Of a stretch of DNA of 50,402 nucleotides, positions 43,733-50,402 are shown one piece after another. The notes under the pieces are model-generated. The model was not told the DNA's origin and did not search any database. It worked only from the letters and a program-made list of their open reading frames with translations. A program made the translations under genes and the position numbers. Origin of the DNA: Akkermansiaceae bacterium (GTDB lineage Bacteria; Verrucomicrobiota; Verrucomicrobiia; Verrucomicrobiales; Akkermansiaceae); contig JACKPZ010000025.1 of NCBI GenBank assembly GCA_024233135.1, positions 1 through 50,402 on the forward strand, written 5' to 3'. Every line of letters starts with the position of its first letter. Positions within the stretch are counted from its first letter, which is position 1.

Positions 43733-43847
43733 AACCACGAAAAACAACAGGGTTCACGAAAGGAAAAGAGCTGGCCCCTCCTGCAGGTGATTGCGCCGAC
43801 CCCGCCGTATCACGTTCCTTTCGTGCGTTTTGGTGCCTTTCGTGGTT
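43733..43847. repeat. MITE-like 115-bp inverted-repeat element
   Basis: AACCACGAAA (43733-43742) and TTTCGTGGTT (43838-43847) are exact 10-bp inverted ends, with extra CACGAAAGG and CCTTTCGTG inside. Size and pattern match the element at 26249-26372. It fills the gap between the metalloprotease and C39-like genes. Confidence 0.6.
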
Positions 43848-43866
43848 CTCATTGCATAGCGTGGTT

Positions 43867-45153
43867 TCATGGATGGAAAACGAAGGTGAGATATGCCGTG
43901 GCGGCGAGTTCCTCGGCGCGCATCCGCCGCGGCTTGTCACGGCCGGACCAGCTTTCGAGGAAGAGGAATTCGCGGCGTTCGTCATGGTAGCCGGTGAGCA
44001 CCGAGGCATGCAGCGGCGCGTCTTTTCCCGGCCACGAGGCGCGCTCGTCCGGCTGCGCGGGGTCCGGCAGCACGGCGCCCGGATCGTTCTGATAGGAGCG
44101 GGCGAAGCGCGTGTGGAGTTGGTCGCGTTCCTGAGAGAAACGCCGCCAGACGATGACCGGAAAGCCGTTCGCCAGAGCGCGCCGCGCAGCCGTCGCATCG
44201 AAGCGGTTCGAGCGGTCCATGCCGAAGCCCGCCTCGGACGCCACGGCCGGATAGAGCGAGACGATCCGGCTGCCGTCGGCGCTGCCGGTGTTCTGGAACT
44301 GCCCCGCCACGGCGAGCCAGTCCTCGTCGATGTGCAGTCCGAAGTGGCGCGCGGCCATGGCGAGCGAGTTGAGCCCGCAGTACGGTCGGTATCCCTGAGG
44401 CAGCGGCCGGAGATTCTCGATGGAAACCGTGCCGTCGTCGGACGTCACCACCGCTTCCCTGAGGCGTGCGGCTCGCTCGCGGGTATCGAGTTCCGCGATC
44501 TCCGGATCGAGCCAGGTGCGCGGCAACTCACCCTTCTGAGAAATGATCACCCGGATCAGGCGCCGGCCGTCCGCGATGAGGCGAAGCACCTTGTTTTCCA
44601 GTGGATAGTCGGTCACTTCGGCCCGCAGGACACGGGTGCGTCCGATGGTTTCGTCGTCCGGACGCTTGGTCTTGGAAATCGAGGCCAACCCGTCGGTGAG
44701 CGACCCGAGGGTTTCCAAATAGCTCTCTTGAAACTCGCGCTGACGCTCCGCCAGCCGGCGCTCGATCTCCTTCCGGCGCGCGCGGCGGTCGAGATCCGCG
44801 GGCAGCTCCTCGTCGAAGTATCCGAAGAACGATCCCGCGTCTACGAAGGTGGCTTCGAGCCCGATCAAGCGGTCGTCCCGGTGCACCGCGCGCAGCAGAA
44901 CGACCTCGTTTCCGAACAACTTCGGCCTGGCCAGCAGGTGGGAGATTTCCGACGACGCGACGCGCCCCTCGTCCTGCCACTCGCCGGGCAGCTCGGCCCC
45001 CGCCTGCCACATATCGGCGGCGAGAAATCGCTGCGTCAGATCCTGGCCGTTGAGCGGCGAGTTCGCCTGAAACACCGGACCGACCACCGAGTTCGGCAAT
45101 GCGGCGAGTTTCAGCGGCAGGCAGCATAGAACGGCGGCGACAACGAACCTCAT
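43867..45153 (-). CDS. Exported C39-like cysteine peptidase
   Basis: 428 residues from the ATG at 45153 (MRFVVAAVLCCLPLKLAAL), with a Sec signal; the frame runs further upstream, but that part is antisense to a lipoprotein gene. The N-terminal half includes an SHD1-like stretch and a charged helical linker (about 115-150). The C-terminal half has the papain-like pair C259 (YCGLNSLAMAARHFG) and H382 (LHASVLTGYHDERREFLFLESW). It is probably a secreted peptidase. It diverges from the lipase-like gene 97 bp away. Confidence 0.8.
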   Translation of the reverse strand: MRFVVAAVLCCLPLKLAALPNSVVGPVFQANSPLNGQDLTQRFLAADMWQAGAELPGEWQDEGRVASSEISHLLARPKLFGNEVVLLRAVHRDDRLIGLEATFVDAGSFFGYFDEELPADLDRRARRKEIERRLAERQREFQESYLETLGSLTDGLASISKTKRPDDETIGRTRVLRAEVTDYPLENKVLRLIADGRRLIRVIISQKGELPRTWLDPEIAELDTRERAARLREAVVTSDDGTVSIENLRPLPQGYRPYCGLNSLAMAARHFGLHIDEDWLAVAGQFQNTGSADGSRIVSLYPAVASEAGFGMDRSNRFDATAARRALANGFPVIVWRRFSQERDQLHTRFARSYQNDPGAVLPDPAQPDERASWPGKDAPLHASVLTGYHDERREFLFLESWSGRDKPRRMRAEELAATAYLTFVFHP

Positions 45154-45250
45154 CCTCGCATCATGCCCGCGGATCGCCCCGCGTCCAGTGGGGAAACGAT
45201 GCATCCTTGAGTCACGGCGGGTTTCATGGATCATCGCGCATCCGCCCGCC

Positions 45251-46564
45251 ATGACCGCCCATTCGTTCCTCCCCGTCGTCGCCCGCGTCCTGCTTGCCGC
45301 CGCGCTCCTCCCGCTCACCGGATGCGCGAACTTCCGCAAGCTCGGACGCGACCTGAAGTTCATCGACGAAACATCCGTCATCACCTGCCGCATCACCAAC
45401 GCGGACCGATTCCCGCGGGTTTACGGACTGGTCATCGAATGGGACCGGGAAACCGACAAGGTCCTCTCCGCCGACTTCGCGAAGGTCGGCGAGATCGGCG
45501 TGTTCGGATTCTTCGTCGAGCGGGCGGAAAACCAATATCTGATCGCCTTCAGCGACCGCAACGGCAACCGGATCTACGACAGCGGCGAGCCGGCGTGGAT
45601 CCACAGCGACGCGTCCGGCGCGCCGGCCCCGGTGGCGATCGATCCGGAAACGAAGAAAGCGCGCGTGTCCGGCTCGCTATCGACCACGACGAAACTGCCC
45701 GAAGACCTGTTGAAAGCCGCTCGCGAGTTCAAAGGAGCGCGCACCGCGGAAGAAGCCGCCAGCGGATACCGCATCCCCGTGGACCTTGGAACCATCGCCG
45801 ACCTCGATGAACCCCGCTTCAGCAGCAAGACCGGATCCGACGGGCTTTGGAAACCCGCCTCGTTCCCGATGGAGTCCGGCATCGGCATCTACTTCCTCGG
45901 GAAATACGATCCGAAGAAGACACCGGTGTTGTTCGTCTATGGCGCCGCCGGCTCGCCCCAGGACTGGCGGACCTTCTTCGAGCGGATCGACCGCACGAAA
46001 TACCAGCCGTGGTTCTATTTCTATCCGACCGGCGCGCGCCTCGACCAGATGGGCACCGCGCTGAACAACGGCGTGCAGATCCTCCAGGCGCACTACGGAT
46101 TCAAAAAACTCCATGTCGTCGCCCACAGCATGGGAGGCCTGGTGTCCCGCGCGTTCGTCGTGAAGAACGTCATCGAGGACGAACAACCCTACATCCAACG
46201 ATTCGTCACCATCTCCACCCCGTGGCAGGGTCACGCGGCCGCGCAGATGGGCATCGACATGGCGCCGTCGGTGGTGCCCTCGTGGTATGATATGAAAACC
46301 GATAGCGATTTCCAAAAAGATGTCTTCTCGCGCCGCCTCAAAGGCCGCGTCGACCACCTGCTCGTCTACGGCCACGTTCCGAAAGGCAACAAACCGCTTG
46401 AGGAACAAACCGACGGCACCGTGGCCGTGAAAAGCGAACTCTCGCCCGCCGCCGTGAAGGACGCCGTCCGCGTGAGCGGATACGAGGCCGACCACGTCGG
46501 CATCCTGTCGAAGGACGAGGTCATCCGCGAAGTGTTCGGTTTCCTCGGACAAGGCGCGGAATGA
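45251..46564 (+). CDS. Alpha/beta-hydrolase lipoprotein (lipase-like)
   Basis: 437 residues from the ATG at 45251, with a lipoprotein signal ending PLTGC. The first 150 residues form a beta-rich domain (CRITNADRFPRVYGLVIEWD) like exported PVC proteins. The hydrolase domain has TPVLFVYGAAGSPQDWRTFF (oxyanion-side loop) and VVAHSMGGLVSRAF (nucleophile Ser at about 293). GYEADHVGILS near the C-terminus supplies the probable catalytic His. The layout resembles PGAP1/lipase-type esterases. The substrate is unknown. Confidence 0.88.
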   Translation: MTAHSFLPVVARVLLAAALLPLTGCANFRKLGRDLKFIDETSVITCRITNADRFPRVYGLVIEWDRETDKVLSADFAKVGEIGVFGFFVERAENQYLIAFSDRNGNRIYDSGEPAWIHSDASGAPAPVAIDPETKKARVSGSLSTTTKLPEDLLKAAREFKGARTAEEAASGYRIPVDLGTIADLDEPRFSSKTGSDGLWKPASFPMESGIGIYFLGKYDPKKTPVLFVYGAAGSPQDWRTFFERIDRTKYQPWFYFYPTGARLDQMGTALNNGVQILQAHYGFKKLHVVAHSMGGLVSRAFVVKNVIEDEQPYIQRFVTISTPWQGHAAAQMGIDMAPSVVPSWYDMKTDSDFQKDVFSRRLKGRVDHLLVYGHVPKGNKPLEEQTDGTVAVKSELSPAAVKDAVRVSGYEADHVGILSKDEVIREVFGFLGQGAE

Positions 46565-46676
46565 TCCCGGAACTGAGCTTCTCAAGACGCAGGTGGAAGA
46601 ACTCGCGTCCGCTTCGATCCGCCCGGGCGACATGCCCTTTCCTGCGCTCAGGAAAACCACGATCCACTGGGAATCA

Positions 46677-46752
<76 letters not shown>

Positions 46753-46904
46753 ATTTGAATGGGCCGTCCGGAGACATCCGGCGCGGCGGGACGGAGGTGT
46801 AGCACGACGGCACGGGAGGGCAACAGGAATTTTTCGGCGGGCCGATTCTTTCGCAGCGTTCCGGATGGACAAGCCGTTGGCCCCCGGCGTTTCCTTCCGC
46901 CCCC

Positions 46905-48242
46905 ATGTCCTTGCTCCGGGAGTCGCGCATCACGTTGAAGCTGGCGTTCCCGCTGATGATCGGGCAGCTCAGCCAGATGCTGCTGGGCGTGGCGGACACG
47001 CTGATGCTCGGCCACCTCGGCGTCACCGAACTGGCGGCTCTCACTTTCGCGAACTCGCTCTTCCACCTGCCCTTCGTGTTCGGCATCGGACTGCTGACCG
47101 GCGTCTCGGTGATCACGTCGAACGCGCGCGGCGCGGAGGATCCGTCGAAGGCGCGCGGGAGCTGCCGCCACGGGCTGACGCTCGCGCTGGGCTTCGGTTT
47201 CATGTGTTTCGCGATCGCGTGGTGGGTTTCGCATCACTTGGACCGCTTCGGACAGCCGCCGGAGGTCGCGGAACGGACGACGGTGTTTTTCCGCATCCTG
47301 ATGGCATCGATGATCCCGGCGCTGGCGTCGATGGCCTTGAAGAACCACGCCGACGCGCTCAACCGCCCGTGGCCGCCGTTCTGGATCTTCCTCGGCGGCG
47401 TCCTGCTCAACATCGCGCTCAACCGCGTGCTCATCTTTGGCATGGCGGGCATTCCGGCGCTGGGCTTGGAAGGAGCCGGCTGGGCGACGCTGATCGCACG
47501 CACGGTCATCCTCGTCGTCACTTTCGTCTGGCTGCGTCGCGCGCCGGGCCTCGCGGAGTGGGTGCCCGCCCGCTGGTGGAGGAAACCGGAGCTCCACGAT
47601 GTCCGGCGTCTGTTAGGTGTCGGGTTTCCCGCCAGCCTGCAGATGATTTTCGAAGTCGCCGCGTTCTCGGCGGCAGGCCTGCTGATCGGGCGCTTCGGGG
47701 AAAACTCGCTGGCCGCGCACCAGATCGCGATCACGGTGGCGGGCACCGCGTTCATGATCCCGCTCGGGCTGTCGATGGCGCTCACGGTGCGCGTCGGCGA
47801 GGCCGATGGGGCGCGGCGCTTCGGCGAGTTGAAAGGCATCGTCGTCTCGGGATGGTTGCTGGCGCTCGGCTACGCGGCGCTCGGCGCGCTCGCGTTGTTG
47901 CTCTTCGGGCGGGCGATCTCCGGCTGGTTCGTCACGGATCCGGAGGTCATCGGCATCGCGGCATCGATCCTCGTGATCGTCGGGATCTTCCAGGTCTTCG
48001 ACGGCGTCCAGGTGACCTCGGCGGCGATGCTCCGCGGCCTGCACGACACCCGCATGCCGGCGGTGATGGGTTTCATCGCTTACTGGATCGTCGGCCTGCC
48101 GGTGGCGGCGTTTCTCGCGATGCACCGCGGCATGGGCGCCACCGGCATCTGGTGGGGACTCGCCGTGGGGCTTGCCGGCGCATGCGTCGCGCTGGCCCCG
48201 CGCTTGTGGCGGCGCATCGGACGTGCTACCCAGCGGCCGTGA
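46905..48242 (+). CDS. MATE-family efflux transporter
   Basis: 445 residues, about twelve transmembrane helices. Family blocks are clear: LAFPLMIGQLSQMLLGVADT and LGHLGVTELAALTFANSLF at the start, PWPPFWIFLGGVLLNIALN in the middle and MLRGLHDTRMPAVMGFIAYW near the end, as in NorM. It exports cationic drugs or metabolites with Na+ or H+. The stop overlaps a GTG start of the nuclease gene (GTGA), suggesting coupling. Confidence 0.93.
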   Translation: MSLLRESRITLKLAFPLMIGQLSQMLLGVADTLMLGHLGVTELAALTFANSLFHLPFVFGIGLLTGVSVITSNARGAEDPSKARGSCRHGLTLALGFGFMCFAIAWWVSHHLDRFGQPPEVAERTTVFFRILMASMIPALASMALKNHADALNRPWPPFWIFLGGVLLNIALNRVLIFGMAGIPALGLEGAGWATLIARTVILVVTFVWLRRAPGLAEWVPARWWRKPELHDVRRLLGVGFPASLQMIFEVAAFSAAGLLIGRFGENSLAAHQIAITVAGTAFMIPLGLSMALTVRVGEADGARRFGELKGIVVSGWLLALGYAALGALALLLFGRAISGWFVTDPEVIGIAASILVIVGIFQVFDGVQVTSAAMLRGLHDTRMPAVMGFIAYWIVGLPVAAFLAMHRGMGATGIWWGLAVGLAGACVALAPRLWRRIGRATQRP

Positions 48243-49087
48243 TCCGTTGGCTCTGCATGGTGACCTGCTGGTTCGTCGGCTTTCTTCCGGCGGCGGAACC
48301 CTTGCAAACCTTCGCCGGCTGCAAACTCGTGGCGGAGGAATGGTCGGACGGCGACAGTTTCCCCGTGTTGTTTCCCGACGGGAAAACGATCACGGTGCGG
48401 CTCTACGGCGTCGACTGCATGGAAATGCACGTCCAGGGCAACGAGTCGAACGCCCGCCGCCTGCGTGACCAACGCCGGCATTTTGGCATCACCGACATCA
48501 CCACCGCCCGCGAGGTGGGCGTGGAGGCGAAGAAGGAAACGACCCGGCTGCTCGCGAAACCCTTCACCGTGGTCACCGCCTTCGCCGACGGCCGGGGCGA
48601 CGGTCGCTACCAGCGGATCTACGGTTTTGTGACGCTTCCGGATGGCGACGACCTATCAGAAACCTTGGTCCGCAACGGACTGGCGAGGGCCTTCGGCGTG
48701 GTCCGCCAACGCGCCGACGGGACATCGGGCGAAGACTGGAAGGAAACGCTCTCCGATCTCGAACTCACCGCCGCCAAGGCCGGTCTCGGCGCGTGGCGGC
48801 ACACCGACTGGGCGAAGCTGCCCGACGAGCGCCGCGAGGCCCGCGAGGAAATGGCCGAACTCGCCGCCGCGAAAAACGCCGGCGACGAACCACCTTCCGA
48901 ACCGCTCGACGTCAACACCGCGCCGCGCGACGAACTGATGAAAATCTCCGGCATCGGCGAGAAAACCGCCAACGAGATCATCGGCGCACGGCCCTATCGC
49001 ACGCTCGACGACCTGCTCCAGGTGCCGGGCATCGGGCCGGCCACGCTGCGGAAGATCCGGCCGTTTCTCACGATCGGCGCGCACTAG
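48239..49087 (+). CDS. Exported thermonuclease-ComEA (HhH) fusion
   Basis: 282 residues from GTG 48239, which overlaps the MATE stop; an ATG at 48257 is also possible and leaves a shorter signal. A Sec signal ends FLPAAEP. The staphylococcal-nuclease domain (about 25-180) has DGDSF, RLYGVDCMEM (Arg/Asp/Glu of the active site) and DGRYQRIYGFV (second catalytic Arg). The C-terminus has two helix-hairpin-helix units (LDVNTAPRDELMKISGIG, then LLQVPGIGPATLRKIRPF) as in ComEA, which bind DNA. It probably cuts extracellular or periplasmic DNA. Its stop shares a CTAG palindrome with the convergent gene. Confidence 0.9.
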   Translation: MIRWLCMVTCWFVGFLPAAEPLQTFAGCKLVAEEWSDGDSFPVLFPDGKTITVRLYGVDCMEMHVQGNESNARRLRDQRRHFGITDITTAREVGVEAKKETTRLLAKPFTVVTAFADGRGDGRYQRIYGFVTLPDGDDLSETLVRNGLARAFGVVRQRADGTSGEDWKETLSDLELTAAKAGLGAWRHTDWAKLPDERREAREEMAELAAAKNAGDEPPSEPLDVNTAPRDELMKISGIGEKTANEIIGARPYRTLDDLLQVPGIGPATLRKIRPFLTIGAH

Positions 49088-49563
49088 CCCACCGGGTCCG
49101 CGCGCAACAGCCAGTCGTCCCCGCGGCGGAGAATGAAGCGGCTGCGCGTCGCCCGGCCCTTCGGCGCGGCACCATGCTCGGTGGCCACCTCGATTTCCCG
49201 GCCTCTCAGGTCGATCGACACGATCCGGAACACCGGCTCTCGACGGATGCGCAGGAAACAATGCAGCGGCACATCCGGGTGCGAGGCGTTCCACAGGTAG
49301 CGCGACGGCGGGAAATCCGGAACCTCCGAGAGAGCCACCAGGATCTCCCGCAACAAGCGGCTGCCGTGTTTCCGCACCAACCGCGCCGCCGCACGGCCGC
49401 ACAGCAGGCGCTCGATCCATGCCGCCGCCGGGTTCTGCCGGTCCTCCTCCATTTCCTCGATCAACTCACGGGCGTGCACCGCCATCAGCGCGTGGAATTC
49501 CTCGCGCTCGATCTCGCCGCGCTCGAACTGCGCGAACAATTGCCGTGGGGTCGGAATCATCAT
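49084..49563 (-). CDS. Hypothetical cytoplasmic protein
   Basis: 159 residues from the ATG at 49563 (an adjacent ATG at 49560 is equally good); the frame extends to 49614. There is no signal or membrane segment. The N-terminal half is helical and acidic/basic (LFAQFERGEIEREEFHALM, resembling a short coiled region). The C-terminal half is beta-rich (PVFRIVSIDLRGREIEVATE). No family is recognised. Confidence 0.72.
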   Translation of the reverse strand: MMIPTPRQLFAQFERGEIEREEFHALMAVHARELIEEMEEDRQNPAAAWIERLLCGRAAARLVRKHGSRLLREILVALSEVPDFPPSRYLWNASHPDVPLHCFLRIRREPVFRIVSIDLRGREIEVATEHGAAPKGRATRSRFILRRGDDWLLRADPVG

Positions 49564-49633
49564 TCGGATCCTGCGGAAACCCGCCGCGGTTTCCTCCTCC
49601 CCATCCAAGCACATCCCGCCGACCCCGCCATCC

Positions 49634-50227
49634 TTATTCCGAGGACCGGTTGAGCGCGTAGCGGATCGCCAGCAACCGGATGCCGGTGATGATCACCGTG
49701 ATGATGAGCACACCGATGTTCGGCGGCACCTTGGCGGCGTCCAATCCCACCAGCGCGAGACCGCCGGCCAGGCAGGCCGTCGCGTAGATTTCCTGGCGGA
49801 AGATCAGCGGCACCTCCGCCCGCACGATGTCGCGCAGCACGCCGCCGAAGGTGGCCGTCACCACGCCGTTCGCCACGCAGGCCCACCACGCCAGTCCGTA
49901 TTCCTGCGAGATCCGCATCCCCACCGAGACGAACAGTCCCAGCGACATCGCATCCACCACCGAGACCGCCCGCCGCATCTTCGACCACAAGGGCTCGGCG
50001 AAACGCGCCACACAGGCCGCCAGTCCCGCCATCACGAAATACGACGGGTCCTTCAAAATCGGTGGCGGCAGGTCGCCGATCAACAAACTCCGCAGCGTCC
50101 CCCCGCCCATGCCGGCGAGCAGGCCCACCATGTACATCCCGAACAAATCCATCCCCTTCTGCCGGCCACCCACCGCACCGGAAACCGACGCCACAAACAC
50201 CGCCAGCAACTCCAGGATCACATTCAC
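49634..50227 (-). CDS. TRIC/UPF0126-family cation channel
   Basis: 197 residues with seven hydrophobic helices in two repeated halves. Repeat 1 has GLLAGMGGGTLRSLLIGDLP and repeat 2 has GVVTATFGGVLRDIVRAEVP; the paired GGG(T/V)LR motifs are the family signature. Bacterial members (YadS/YicG-like) form trimeric K+-selective pores. It stands alone. Confidence 0.9.
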   Translation of the reverse strand: MNVILELLAVFVASVSGAVGGRQKGMDLFGMYMVGLLAGMGGGTLRSLLIGDLPPPILKDPSYFVMAGLAACVARFAEPLWSKMRRAVSVVDAMSLGLFVSVGMRISQEYGLAWWACVANGVVTATFGGVLRDIVRAEVPLIFRQEIYATACLAGGLALVGLDAAKVPPNIGVLIITVIITGIRLLAIRYALNRSSE

Positions 50228-50402
50228 GGCTCCGCTCTCTCAGATGGCGAAGTCCCGCGCAAGCCGCGATCCCGCCCGTCGCCGCAATTCCCACGAAACC
50301 TGCGGGTTGTTCAATGAAGTCATAAATTTTAATTCTCTTAACCATCACCCGACGCGTCAGAAACTGATTCACAACTCGCTGATAATCTGCATTTTCCACC
50401 AC
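50228..50402. other. AT-richer right edge, nothing assigned
   Basis: The last 90 bp are clearly richer in A and T than the rest (for example CATAAATTTTAATTCTCTTA near 50320). A reverse-strand frame stays open to the window end, but it is in shadow of the TRIC gene and the visible N-terminal part matches no family I know. It may be promoter DNA or the edge of another element. Confidence 0.4.

Noticed and set aside
46865..48238. Upstream extension of the nuclease frame across the MATE gene
   Set aside because: Shadow frame of the transporter with His/Arg/Gly-rich composition; the GTG at 48239 with a signal peptide fits the nuclease.
49560..50402. Long reverse frame reaching the window end
   Set aside because: It runs over the TRIC channel gene in another frame and is Gly/Arg-rich shadow; the short part beyond 50228 matches nothing known.

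Overview
The window is GC-rich DNA from a bacterial chromosome, most likely Verrucomicrobiota (Luteolibacter-like Verrucomicrobiales). The evidence is the paired DUF1592-type cytochrome and DUF1552 Tat proteins, a PEP-CTERM protein, SHD1 domains joined to secreted enzymes, exported Hcp-fold proteins with calcium-binding repeats, and many short hairpin repeats. No phage, CRISPR array, rRNA, transposase or integrase was seen.

Layout. 1-8.4 kb: valS, with a repeat inserted in frame, then a membrane protein, an SHD1/thioredoxin lipoprotein, a PEP-CTERM protein and small exported proteins including two with Tat signals. 8.4-14 kb: a three-gene two-component operon (AlgB-like sigma54 activator, KinB-like kinase, lone receiver). 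It lies beside a stress block of Dps, an entericidin-like lipoprotein, UPF0391/YtjA and another small lipoprotein. Several of these have -24/-12 (sigma54-type) matches upstream, so the two halves may be regulator and regulon. 14-20 kb: a lipid kinase and a phosphoesterase that overlap, the DUF1592/DUF1552 pair and a charged small lipoprotein. 20-23.2 kb: a phospholipase-D lipoprotein divergent from comM (yifB).

23.2-30.2 kb is the most unusual part. A lower-GC cassette holds an ECF sigma factor, a one-TM anti-sigma-like protein, an exported protein and three successive exported proteins with CsgG-like N-terminal domains; the last has about 1009 residues. The cassette is flanked by two copies of the 3' third of comM: the intact gene on the left and a detached copy of about 92% identity on the right. 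This looks like an island that entered at comM. The cassette itself looks like an undescribed envelope system under its own sigma factor.

30.8-46.6 kb: a DUF2809 membrane protein, an O-methyltransferase, and a reverse-strand uptake and oxidation cluster. That cluster comprises a NupG-like MFS carrier, a TonB receptor, a cytochrome c-sorbosone/glucose dehydrogenase fusion and a cytochrome b562-like protein, with GlcD upstream. Then come a tight trio of two exported Hcp-like proteins and an NPPY methyltransferase, a gluzincin-like protease, a C39-like cysteine peptidase and a lipase-like lipoprotein. 46.6-50.4 kb: tRNA-Lys(CUU), a MATE exporter, an exported nuclease-HhH fusion, a hypothetical protein and a TRIC/UPF0126 channel.

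All statements come from reading the sequence by eye. Family names are recognition from motifs, not search results.
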